Source: Caballeronia humi (lineage in GTDB: Bacteria > Pseudomonadota > Gammaproteobacteria > Burkholderiales > Burkholderiaceae). From it: a stretch of DNA of 64,000 nt. The notes beneath the pieces were generated by a model. That model worked only from the letters and a program-made list of their open reading frames with translations, had not been told where the DNA came from and searched no databases. Below are positions 47,032 to 54,836 of the stretch, one piece after another. The stretch lies in assembly GCF_001544475.1 (NCBI RefSeq), contig NZ_FCNW02000028.1, positions 24,329 to 88,328 of the forward strand, read 5' to 3'. Made by a program: the position numbers and the translations under genes. Within the stretch, counting starts at the first letter, position 1; the number at the start of each line of letters is the position of its first letter.

Positions 47032-48339
47032 ATGAAAAAAGGTTTTTACACCATCATGGCCGCGCAGTTTTTCTCCTCGCTGGCCGACAATGCGCTTCTG
47101 ATCGCTGCTATTGCACTGCTGAAAGATCTTCACGCCCCAAACTGGATGACGCCGCTGCTCAAGCTGTTCTTTGTGCTGTCGTATGTCGTCCTCGCCGCGT
47201 TCGTTGGCGCCTTCGCCGACTCCCGGCCGAAGGGCAACGTGATGTTCATCACCAACACCATCAAGGTGGTCGGTTGTCTCACGATGCTGGTCGGCGCCCA
47301 TCCGTTGCTCGCGTACGGCATCGTCGGATTCGGGGCCGCCGCGTATTCTCCCGCGAAGTACGGCATTCTCACCGAGCTGCTGCCGCCCGACCGGCTGGTC
47401 GCAGCGAACGGCTGGATCGAAGGCACGACGGTCGGCTCGATCATTCTCGGCACCGTCATGGGCGGCGCCCTCATCAGTCCGCATATCGCCGGGCACATCC
47501 TCAGCCTGAACATTCCGCGCATCCACACGCCGGCCGAAGCCGCGATGCTCGTTATCGTCGTGATGTACGCGGTCGCCGCCATCTTCAATCTGCGCATCCC
47601 CGACACCGGCGCCCGCTATCCGAAGCAGGAGACGCGCCCCGTCAAGCTCATCACCGATTTCGCCGACTGCTTCGTCACGCTCTGGCACGACAAGCTCGGC
47701 CAGATTTCGCTCGCGGTCACCACGCTCTTTTGGGGCGCGGGCGCGACGCTGCAGTTCATCGTGCTGAAATGGGCCGAAGTGGCGCTCGGGATGTCGCTCT
47801 CGCAGGCGGCGATCCTGCAGGCGGTGATCGCGGTCGGCGTGGCGGTCGGCGCGATTCTCGCGGCCGCGCGCGTGCCGCTCAAGCGCTCGCTCTCGGTGCT
47901 GCCGGTCGGCATCATGATGGGCCTGGCCGTCATGCTGATGGCGTTCTACACGCGCGACCTCTTCCCCTCGACCTGGGGCGTCTCGATTGGCGCGATGCAC
48001 GTACCCGCCTATCTGCTCGTCGCGTATGTGTTCCTGATGATCGTCGGCGGATTGTCGGGCTTCTTTGTCGTGCCGATGAACGCGCTCTTGCAGCATCGCG
48101 GACACGTTTTGCTCTCCGCCGGCCACTCGATTGCCGTGCAGAATTTTAACGAAAATCTCTCCGTGCTCGTGATGCTGTGCCTGTACGCCGTGCTCGTCTG
48201 GCTCGACGTGCCGATCCAGTTCGTGATCGTGCTGTTCGGCTCGTTCGTCTGCCTGATGATGTATTTCGTGATGCGCCGGCACCAGGCGAATCAGCGCGCA
48301 TTCGATTCCGTCGCGCTGATCGGCGAGGCGCGTCACTGA
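47032..48339 (+). CDS. lplT: Lysophospholipid transporter LplT
   Basis: Inner-membrane MFS transporter that flips lysophospholipids inward for reacylation. The 435-residue product starts MKKGFYTIMAAQFFSSLADNALL, the family's typical first segment, and has about twelve membrane segments. The ATG at 47032 is chosen for this start; a weak GAGGAAAG lies about 14 nt upstream. An upstream frame to 46915 is rejected. Its usual partner, the acyltransferase Aas, is not in this window. Confidence 0.92.
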   Translation: MKKGFYTIMAAQFFSSLADNALLIAAIALLKDLHAPNWMTPLLKLFFVLSYVVLAAFVGAFADSRPKGNVMFITNTIKVVGCLTMLVGAHPLLAYGIVGFGAAAYSPAKYGILTELLPPDRLVAANGWIEGTTVGSIILGTVMGGALISPHIAGHILSLNIPRIHTPAEAAMLVIVVMYAVAAIFNLRIPDTGARYPKQETRPVKLITDFADCFVTLWHDKLGQISLAVTTLFWGAGATLQFIVLKWAEVALGMSLSQAAILQAVIAVGVAVGAILAAARVPLKRSLSVLPVGIMMGLAVMLMAFYTRDLFPSTWGVSIGAMHVPAYLLVAYVFLMIVGGLSGFFVVPMNALLQHRGHVLLSAGHSIAVQNFNENLSVLVMLCLYAVLVWLDVPIQFVIVLFGSFVCLMMYFVMRRHQANQRAFDSVALIGEARH

Positions 48340-48390
48340 TTTTCGCAGCGCCTGCGCCAAGCAAACGCCGCTTTCCTTTTTCCTACGACC

Positions 48391-49206
48391 ATGCACGCCG
48401 CCGATCTCCATTCGTTCGCGACGCGCGTGCGTGAGAACGCACCGCTCGTCCATTGCCTGACGAATCTCGTCGTCACCAACTTCACGGCGAACGTCCTGCT
48501 CGCGATCGGCGCCGCGCCCGCGATGGTCGTCGCGCGCGAAGAAGCCGGCGAGTTCGCGGGAATCGCCAACGCGCTGTCGGTGAATCTCGGCACGCTCGAC
48601 GTGCCGCAGTCGAAGGCGATCCGCGTCGCCGTCGATGCCGCCAACGCCGCCGGAAAGCCCTGGGTGCTCGATCCGGTCGCCGTCGGCCCGCTCGCGTTCC
48701 GCACGGAATTCGCGCTCGATCTGCTCGATTCGAAGCCGGCGGTGATTCGCGGCAATGCGTCGGAGATCATCAGCCTGTCGGGCGGCACGGCGAGCGGCCG
48801 CGGCGTCGACAGCACCGCCGCCACCGATGCAGCCCTAGACGCCGCGCAGATCCTCGCGCTCAAAACGCAGGCTGTCGTCGCGGTGACAGGCGCAATCGAC
48901 TACATCACCGATGGACGACGCACGGTCGCGCTCTCGAACGGCTCGCCGTTGATGACGCGCGTGACGGGCGTCGGCTGCGCACTCTCGGCGACGGTCGCGG
49001 CGTTCGTGGGCGCGTCGGCAGGGCCTGAAGAATACTGGCTCGCCACGGTCGCCGCCGTCGCCTATTCGACGATCGCGGGCGAACTCGCCGCGCGCGACAC
49101 CGCGTTGCCCGGCAGCTTCGCCGTGGCCTATCTCGACCGGCTGGCCTCGCTCGATGCGGCCAGCTTCGCCGCGACGCTCGTCGCGCGCGACGTCACGGCG
49201 GCTTAA
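48391..49206 (+). CDS. thiM: Hydroxyethylthiazole kinase
   Basis: Salvage kinase phosphorylating 4-methyl-5-(2-hydroxyethyl)thiazole for thiamine synthesis. The 271-residue product has ribokinase-like architecture with the opening VHCLTNLVVTNFTANVLL, the DPVAVGP loop, and the C-terminal anion-hole GVGCALSATVAAF. ATG at 48391, 51 nt after lplT; thiE follows 4 nt after the stop. No thiamine riboswitch could fit or was seen in the short upstream gap. Confidence 0.95.
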   Translation: MHAADLHSFATRVRENAPLVHCLTNLVVTNFTANVLLAIGAAPAMVVAREEAGEFAGIANALSVNLGTLDVPQSKAIRVAVDAANAAGKPWVLDPVAVGPLAFRTEFALDLLDSKPAVIRGNASEIISLSGGTASGRGVDSTAATDAALDAAQILALKTQAVVAVTGAIDYITDGRRTVALSNGSPLMTRVTGVGCALSATVAAFVGASAGPEEYWLATVAAVAYSTIAGELAARDTALPGSFAVAYLDRLASLDAASFAATLVARDVTAA

Positions 49207-49210
49207 AGGC

Positions 49211-49855
49211 ATGCGCCCCGCCTTCGATCTTTCTCTCTATCTCGTGCTCGATCCCGTGCAGTGCGGCGGCCATGCGGCATCGCTCGGTGTGGCGCGTGCG
49301 GCGATCGAAGGCGGCGCGACCGTCGTGCAACTTCGTGCGCCCGAGTGGCACAAGCGCGCGTGGCTCGCGCTCGCCCGCGACTTGCTGCCGATCACGCGCG
49401 CGGCGGGCGTGCCGCTCGTCATCGACGATCACGTCGATATCGCGCTCGCGTGCGGCGCCGATGGCGTGCACGTCGGCCAGCGCGATTTGCCCGCGGACGT
49501 TGCGCGCCGCCTGATGGGGCCGGACGCGTTGATCGGCCTGTCGGTGTCGTGCGCGGCCGAAGTGGATGAAGCGAACGGTCTGATCGACCTCGTCGATTAC
49601 CTCGGCGCCGGCCCCGTCTTCGCCACGCCGACCAAGACCGACGCCTCCGCGCCCTGCGGCATCGACGGCTTGGCCGCGCTGTGTGCACAGTCGCGCTACC
49701 CGACGGTCGCAATCGGCGGAATCCAGTTGCACAACGCCGTCGACGTGCTGCGCGCGCGTCCGGCGGGCGTGGCGGTCGTTTCGGCGATCTGCCGCGCCGC
49801 CGATCCGCGCGATGCCGCCGCCCGGTTGCGCGAGTCGATCACATTGAAGCCCTGA
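49211..49855 (+). CDS. thiE: Thiamine-phosphate synthase
   Basis: Couples the pyrimidine and thiazole phosphates to thiamine phosphate. The 214-residue product is a TIM barrel with VRAPEWHKR near the N terminus, IDDHVDIALACGADGVHVGQRDLP, LGAGPVFATPTKTDA and the C-terminal AIGGIQLHNAVDVLRA glycine loop. I start at the ATG at 49211 (4 nt after thiM); a longer frame from 49154 overlaps thiM and is not needed. The gene ends 4 nt before thiD. Confidence 0.93.
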   Translation: MRPAFDLSLYLVLDPVQCGGHAASLGVARAAIEGGATVVQLRAPEWHKRAWLALARDLLPITRAAGVPLVIDDHVDIALACGADGVHVGQRDLPADVARRLMGPDALIGLSVSCAAEVDEANGLIDLVDYLGAGPVFATPTKTDASAPCGIDGLAALCAQSRYPTVAIGGIQLHNAVDVLRARPAGVAVVSAICRAADPRDAAARLRESITLKP

Positions 49856-49859
49856 ACCC

Positions 49860-50672
49860 ATGCCAGACACCAGACCAATTCCCAACGTCCTCACGATCGC
49901 CGGCTCCGATTCCGGCGGCGGCGCGGGCATCCAGGCCGACCTGAAGGCGTTCTCGGCGCTCGGCGCGTACGGCGCGAGCGTGATCACGGCGCTGACCGCG
50001 CAGAACACGCGCGGCGTGACGGCGATCCACACGCCCGACGCCGCGTTCGTCACCGCCCAGCTCGACGCCGTGTTCGACGACATCCGCATCGATGCCGTGA
50101 AGATCGGCATGCTCGCGAACGCCGACATCGTGCGTGCGGTCGCCGATGCGCTCAGGCGCCATCGGCCGCAACACGTCGTGCTCGATACCGTGATGATTTC
50201 GAAGAGTAATCACGCGCTGCTCGCGCCGGAAGCGGTCGCCGCGCTGCGCGACGAACTGCTGCCGCTCGCGACGCTCGTCACGCCGAACCTGCCGGAGGCG
50301 GCCGCGCTGCTGAACACGAACAGCGCCGCTGACGAAGACGCGATGGTCCGCCAGGGCGAAGCGCTTCTCGCGCTCGGCGCGCGCGCGGTGCTGATGAAAG
50401 GCGGTCATCTCGCCTCCGCCGACAGCCCCGACTGGCTCGTTGAAGCAAGCGGCGCGCTCAGGCTCGGCGGCGCGCGCGTGCCGCTGAAGAACACGCACGG
50501 CACGGGCTGCACGCTTTCATCGGCGATCGCGGCGCTGATCCCGCAAACCGACAGCCTCGCCGATGCCACCGCAGAAGCCAAGCGCTACCTGACCGGCGCG
50601 ATCGAACAGAGCGCGCGGCTCGATGTCGGTCACGGCGTCGGCCCGGTACATCACTTTTTCAGATGGTGGTGA
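49860..50672 (+). CDS. thiD: Hydroxymethylpyrimidine/phosphomethylpyrimidine kinase
   Basis: Phosphorylates HMP and HMP-phosphate for thiamine synthesis. The 270-residue product has NVLTIAGSDSGGGAGIQADLKAF at the N terminus, DTVMISKSNHALL in the middle and the NTHGTGCTLSSAIAA anion-hole motif near the end. ATG at 49860, directly after thiE, completing a thiM-thiE-thiD salvage set. Its 3' end overlaps the convergent DUF1853 gene by 14 nt. Confidence 0.95.
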   Translation: MPDTRPIPNVLTIAGSDSGGGAGIQADLKAFSALGAYGASVITALTAQNTRGVTAIHTPDAAFVTAQLDAVFDDIRIDAVKIGMLANADIVRAVADALRRHRPQHVVLDTVMISKSNHALLAPEAVAALRDELLPLATLVTPNLPEAAALLNTNSAADEDAMVRQGEALLALGARAVLMKGGHLASADSPDWLVEASGALRLGGARVPLKNTHGTGCTLSSAIAALIPQTDSLADATAEAKRYLTGAIEQSARLDVGHGVGPVHHFFRWW

Positions 50673-51606
50673 GCGCGAATTCGCGCGCGCGTTCCGGCCA
50701 GTCGTCCGGGACGATAAAGCCGCGCGAACGTTCGACGAACTCGCCTTTTTCATTGCGGCCGTAAGCGGCGACCATGGTCGGCGAGACGGTGCCGGAGAGG
50801 CGTTCGCGGATAGTCGCAGCATGAGCGAGCAAGGCGTCGCCATCCGACGCCGCGAGCCGCCGCGACGCGAGCCACGCGAGACGCGGCTGGACGACCCAGG
50901 CATCGTCTGATTCCGCGTGCATCGCGCCCCATTCCGATACCGTGCGCCACCAGCCGCGCAGATGTGCGTCGCCGAGTTCGGGCGCCGGCGTCACGCTCTC
51001 ACCGTGATAGAAAAGCCGCCCCTTGATATACAACTGCGGCTCCCACGGCCCCTCGAATCCGAGCGACGCGAATTCCGCGCGCGATGTAAGCGCGAGCTGA
51101 TGCGTGAGCAGACGCTCGTGCTTCAGGTCGAAGCGGTCCTGCAGATTGGGCCCGACGTAGTCGGACAGACGCGCCGTCGCGGCGGAACCGTCGCCAATGT
51201 GCAGATAGAACTTCACCGCCAGTTCCCAGTGCAGGCGAGCGCCGCGAGCGGTTTGCAGCAGAAAGTCGAATTCGCCGATCGTCACGCGCTGGCGCCGCAG
51301 CGGCACGTTCGCCGCGACGAGGCTCGCGGCCGGACCGTGTGTCAGGAAATATTCGAGGAGACTTTCGGCGTAGAAGCCAAGCCGCGTGAGTTTTGGATTG
51401 CGCGCGCGCTCGTGCAGCGTGGCCGGATCGCGATCGAGGACGGCGAGCCAGTCGAGCGTGGCGTCACGTTCGGACGGCGTCTCGAACGGATGGGCGAGCG
51501 GCGCGCCCGCGTGGCTCGCCCGCAGGAGATCGGGCGCGAAGAGCAGCCACGCGAGATCGCGGACGGTGACGTCGCCGTAGGCATCGACGAGCCGCTCCGC
51601 ATCCAT
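50659..51606 (-). CDS. DUF1853 family protein
   Basis: A 315-residue soluble protein with no assigned function. Features seen are the VRDLAWLLFAPDLL opening, the VTIGEFDFLLQTARGARLHWELAVKFYL core and the late GPWEPQLYIKGRLFYHGE segment, which I associate with DUF1853 proteins. The core VTIGEFDFLL...HWELAVKFYL resembles a PD-(D/E)XK nuclease core, so a nuclease-like fold is possible but unproven. The ATG at 51606 overlaps the uracil glycosylase stop by one base, so the two are coupled. Confidence 0.75.
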   Translation of the reverse strand: MDAERLVDAYGDVTVRDLAWLLFAPDLLRASHAGAPLAHPFETPSERDATLDWLAVLDRDPATLHERARNPKLTRLGFYAESLLEYFLTHGPAASLVAANVPLRRQRVTIGEFDFLLQTARGARLHWELAVKFYLHIGDGSAATARLSDYVGPNLQDRFDLKHERLLTHQLALTSRAEFASLGFEGPWEPQLYIKGRLFYHGESVTPAPELGDAHLRGWWRTVSEWGAMHAESDDAWVVQPRLAWLASRRLAASDGDALLAHAATIRERLSGTVSPTMVAAYGRNEKGEFVERSRGFIVPDDWPERAREFALTTI

Positions 51607-52655
51607 TAGTTGCCACCCTGCGCAACTCCCAGCGCATCGAGGGCTTCGCGATACGTTTTATTCGCGAGACAGAGGTCGGCCCAGGCCTTCGCCTTGTCGG
51701 GGAGACTGCGCAGCAAGTACGCCGGGTGATAGGTCACGATCACCGGCACGCCTTCGTACTGGTGCACGCGACCGCGCAGCGACGCGATGCTCGCCTCGGT
51801 TTTCAGCAGACTCTGCGCGGCGAAGCGGCCGAGCGCGACGATCACCTTCGGTTTCACGAGCGCGACCTGGCGCTGCAGATACGGCTCGCAGCGCGCGACT
51901 TCGTCGGGCTCCGGGTTGCGGTTGCCCGGCGGGCGGCACTTGATCACGTTCGCGATGTAGACGTTCGAATCGCGCGCGAGCGTGACAGCGCGCAGCATGC
52001 TGTCGAGCAGCTTGCCCGCCTGGCCGACGAACGGCTCGCCGAGCTTGTCCTCGTTTTCTCCCGGCGCCTCGCCGATCAGCATCCAGTCGGCCTCGCGGTC
52101 GCCGACGCCGAAGACCGTGTTCGTGCGGCGCTCGCAGAGTCGGCAAAGCTGGCAGTTCGCGACGCGGTCGGCGAGGGTGGGCCAGTCGAGGGTGTGGGTG
52201 TCGGCGGGAGGTTCTATCGCGGCGGGCGTTAAAGGCGCGACGGGGTCGTCATCGAGCCAGGGGAGGTCGTCGAAAGGCGGGGCATCGAAGTAGTCGGCGG
52301 GTGATTGCGGTGGTTCACCGGTTCGCGGGAATGACGCGGGCATTCGCGGCGCTTCGATGTCTTGCGCGAATGACGCTGAGGCGTCCAGCGGCTCGACATT
52401 CTGGGTCGGAGACTGAACTGCCCGGGGCGTTTCGACTTTTTGCATCAGAGGCGCGGCTGTTTGTAGCGTTTCGACGGTTTGCGACAACGGCACAGGCGCT
52501 CGCGAGACATCAGCGTTCCGCGGCGGCAACGCGGGCGCCAAGACCGCTTCATCGGTCCGCGGTGCAGGCTGCCCAATCGCCCCCACCCCACTCCGCCGTC
52601 TGACCCAGACCGGCCCGAGCCCGAACTCTTCCAGCATCGATTCATGCAGCGCCAT
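51606..52655 (-). CDS. Uracil-DNA glycosylase, family 4 (iron-sulfur)
   Basis: Removes uracil from DNA in base excision repair. The 349-residue product has a C-terminal iron-sulfur glycosylase domain: CQLCRLCERRTNTVF (cysteine pair), GEAPGENEDKLGEPFVGQAGKLLD, VIKCRPPGNRNPEPDE and the late HPAYLLR loop. About the first 145 residues are a Pro/Ala-rich linker that includes five degenerate 13-residue repeats (residues 56-120). AAGGAGG lies 6 nt before the ATG at 52655, which overlaps the end of rimI. The gene is coupled to DUF1853 downstream. Confidence 0.93.
   Translation of the reverse strand: MALHESMLEEFGLGPVWVRRRSGVGAIGQPAPRTDEAVLAPALPPRNADVSRAPVPLSQTVETLQTAAPLMQKVETPRAVQSPTQNVEPLDASASFAQDIEAPRMPASFPRTGEPPQSPADYFDAPPFDDLPWLDDDPVAPLTPAAIEPPADTHTLDWPTLADRVANCQLCRLCERRTNTVFGVGDREADWMLIGEAPGENEDKLGEPFVGQAGKLLDSMLRAVTLARDSNVYIANVIKCRPPGNRNPEPDEVARCEPYLQRQVALVKPKVIVALGRFAAQSLLKTEASIASLRGRVHQYEGVPVIVTYHPAYLLRSLPDKAKAWADLCLANKTYREALDALGVAQGGN
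52296..52490 (-). repeat. Five degenerate 13-residue (39-bp) repeats in the glycosylase linker
   Basis: Units are PLSQTVETLQTAA, PLMQKVETPRAVQ, SPTQNVEPLDASA, SFAQDIEAPRMPA and SFPRTGEPPQSPA. They share a Q-x-(V/I)-E-x-(P) core and each is exactly 13 residues, so the DNA is a degenerate tandem array of 39-bp units in frame. Confidence 0.8.
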
Positions 52656-53136
52656 GCGCGCCCTCCTTCGAAAACGACAGACGCATGACGATTGCGTCCT
52701 CGCGCGACCGATGCCGCGCGGGGTAATAATTCTTGCGACGCCCGATCGCCGAAAACCCGAAGCGCTCGTAAAGCTGGATGGCGCGCGGATTCGACGGCCG
52801 CACTTCGAGCAACACACCGTCGAGCTTCTCGGCGCGCGTGATCCGCACCGCCTCACGCAGCAGCGCGAGCCCCGCGCCGGCATGCTGCGCGGCAGGCGCG
52901 ACGCACAGATTGAGCAGATGCATCTCGTCGACGACAGGCATCAGCACGCAATAGCCGACCAGCGTCCCGGTCACATGCCGCATGCACACGCCGAAATAGC
53001 CGTTCCTGAGCGAATCCTGAAAATTGCCGCGGCTCCACGGAAACTCGTAGGCGAGCTTTTCGATGGCGGCGACTTCGTCGAGATCGGCCTCCGTCATCGA
53101 GGACAGGTAACGATCCGCGAGCAGCACCCCGCTCAC
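52642..53136 (-). CDS. rimI: Ribosomal protein S18 alanine N-acetyltransferase (RimI)
   Basis: GNAT acetyltransferase that modifies the N-terminal alanine of ribosomal protein S18. The 164-residue product starts at the GTG at 53136 and shows the GNAT core: LLNLCVAPAAQHAGAGLALL (acetyl-CoA loop) and LEVRPSNPRAIQLYERFGFSAIGRRKNYY. The GTG overlaps the tsaB stop by 4 nt, and its own 3' end overlaps the glycosylase start, so tsaB-rimI-udg is tightly coupled. A long open frame upstream to 53802 is not part of it. Confidence 0.92.
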   Translation of the reverse strand: MSGVLLADRYLSSMTEADLDEVAAIEKLAYEFPWSRGNFQDSLRNGYFGVCMRHVTGTLVGYCVLMPVVDEMHLLNLCVAPAAQHAGAGLALLREAVRITRAEKLDGVLLEVRPSNPRAIQLYERFGFSAIGRRKNYYPARHRSREDAIVMRLSFSKEGAHGAA

Positions 53137-54017
53137 CGTACCGGCTCCTCTTCCTTGCCGCGCGCGTCCTTCGCCGCGCGCGCTTCGATCCGCTCGGCGG
53201 TGGTCTGGGCGACCTTGTCGCGCACATACTCCGGCGCGGCGAGTTCGGGCGGCACCGTGCGACCGGCACGCAGCGCACGCAAGCCCGCCAGCGCGACGGG
53301 CAAAGCGTGCGGCAACGCCTCGTGATCGACACGCGCGGCCGCCGCCACCGCAGGCAGCCGCTCGCCAAACGCCGCCGCGCCGTTGCCGGCGAGCGTGAAA
53401 GGCGCGTCGGGCAGGACGAGCGCGTCCGGCGCATCGAGCGATGCGGGGCGGATCGTGCGCCAGTCGCCGGCGGCGGGATCGAATTCGAAGTCGGCCCAGT
53501 AGACCTCGTCCATGCGGGCGTCGAGCGCGGCGAGCACGCGCGTCACCGACGGCTCCCGCAGACGCGCGAATTCCGCGCACGCAAGCAAGGTGCCGATCGG
53601 TACGACCGGCACGCCGAGCCCGAACGCGAGCCCCTGCGCGACGCCCGTCGCCGTCCGCAGCCCGGTGAACGAACCCGGACCGGCGCCGAACGCGATCGCC
53701 GTGCAATCGGCGAGCGCGAGGCCGGCGTCGTCGAAGAGTTCGCGGATCGCGGGCAAAAGCCGCGTACTCGATACCGCGCCCGTCGCTTCGTGGCGAAACC
53801 ACACGCGGCTCGACCCGGTGACGTACGGCGGCGCAGCGTCGTTCCGAGCCGTGACGGCGTTCGGCACCCCGACAGCGTTTGGAGCCGTGACCGCGTTCGG
53901 CACCCCGACGGCGCTCACGGCCGCGGCGCTTGATGAAGTATCGGTATCGGCGAGAAGCAGCGCGACCGAGCAGAATTCGGTCGACGTATCGAGGGCGAGC
54001 AAAACGGTGCGTGTCAT
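53133..54017 (-). CDS. tsaB: tRNA threonylcarbamoyladenosine biosynthesis protein TsaB
   Basis: Partner of TsaD in making the t6A modification of tRNAs reading ANN codons. The 294-residue product starts at ATG 54017 (MTRTVLLALDTSTEFCSVALL; another ATG 9 nt upstream is possible). It shows GAGPGSFTGLRTATGVAQGLA and the DARMDEVYWADF segment of the family. Between the first strand and YVTGSSRVWF an insertion of about 45 residues contains a duplicated 12-residue unit (36 bp), absent from the E. coli protein as I know it. The 3' end is coupled to rimI. Confidence 0.92.
   Translation of the reverse strand: MTRTVLLALDTSTEFCSVALLLADTDTSSSAAAVSAVGVPNAVTAPNAVGVPNAVTARNDAAPPYVTGSSRVWFRHEATGAVSSTRLLPAIRELFDDAGLALADCTAIAFGAGPGSFTGLRTATGVAQGLAFGLGVPVVPIGTLLACAEFARLREPSVTRVLAALDARMDEVYWADFEFDPAAGDWRTIRPASLDAPDALVLPDAPFTLAGNGAAAFGERLPAVAAAARVDHEALPHALPVALAGLRALRAGRTVPPELAAPEYVRDKVAQTTAERIEARAAKDARGKEEEPVR
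53848..53919 (-). repeat. 36-bp tandem duplication within tsaB
   Basis: Two copies of a 36-nt unit lie side by side (53848-53883 and 53884-53919). They differ at a few positions. They encode the VGVPNAVTAPNA-like repeat in the TsaB N-terminal insertion. Confidence 0.8.
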
Positions 54018-54175
54018 AGGCGCCATTGTAATGCGGGACGTAACGGTCGAGCCGCGCGCCTTACGCCCTGCCGATCGCAAAAAAGCGCGCGCTCGTCTGG
54101 AAGAAAGCCTCGACAGCCGCGCCGCGCATGCTTGCTATGATCGTCCGTCCCAAAATAGCAACGAGGAGAACCCGG

Positions 54176-54445
54176 ATGAGCGACATCAACGCGCAATTCG
54201 CCCAGGCTCAGGCCGACGTCAAGCAACTGCCCGAGCGGCCCGGCAACCTGACGCTCCTGCGTCTCTACGCGCTCTTCAAGCAGGCGAGTACCGGCGACGT
54301 GCAGGGCGACAAGCCCGGTTTCGCCGACATCGCCGGCAAATACAAGTACGAAGCGTGGTCCGCACTCAAGGGCACGTCGCAGGACGAGGCGAAGGAGCAA
54401 TACGTCGAACTCGTCGAATCTCTAAAAAGCGGCGCGTCCGCCTGA
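54176..54445 (+). CDS. Acyl-CoA-binding protein
   Basis: An 89-residue member of the acyl-CoA-binding protein family, carrying medium- and long-chain acyl-CoA esters. The ATG at 54176 is preceded by AGGAG with 7 nt spacing; an upstream frame is rejected. The family motif LTLLRLYALFKQASTGDV is present, with KYKYEAWSALKGTSQDEAKEQYV forming helices 3-4. It is a single-domain form with no other domain. Its function here is not known beyond acyl-CoA binding. Confidence 0.93.
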   Translation: MSDINAQFAQAQADVKQLPERPGNLTLLRLYALFKQASTGDVQGDKPGFADIAGKYKYEAWSALKGTSQDEAKEQYVELVESLKSGASA

Positions 54446-54836
54446 ACCGCTTGCCGACGGCCCGGCGCAGGGTTTTCCGCACTGGTGCCGTCTTAATATC
54501 TGGCGCACTGCAACAAATTTCGATATACTTGCTGCTACGCGCTTCACTGTGAACTAAGTTTTTAACGCAGCGCGGCGTTTCGTAGCGTTTTGCTCCAATC
54601 CAGTTTAGAAACTGTCCCCTCCTTGCTAGGCCTCTTTCGGCCCGTCATGCACCAGGCTGACGTCAGCGCCCTCCCGGCCTGCCGTATCCGATACAGCTTC
54701 TAACAAAAAAGCTCGCCTTCACTGTCGCGAGTTGCCCCCGTTTTTCGATTTGCTCGCTGTTTCTTCGCTCGCTGAATCCGACGACTTGGGTATGCCGATT
54801 GGCGCCGACGCCTCTTTTCCCGTTTCAAGGATCGAC
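54446..54836 (+). other. Long leader region before the DEAD-box helicase gene
   Basis: These 391 bases contain a TATACT hexamer (54524-54529) as a possible -10 and, if transcribed from there, a leader of about 300 nt. DEAD-box helicase genes of this type often have long leaders that respond to cold. An in-frame TTG at 54732 could extend the protein by 35 residues but the extension has no family features. No clear hairpin with T-run is seen. Confidence 0.4.

Noticed and set aside
48340..48390. A thiamine riboswitch before thiM.
   Set aside because: The gap is only 51 nt, too short for the element, and no matching core motifs are seen.
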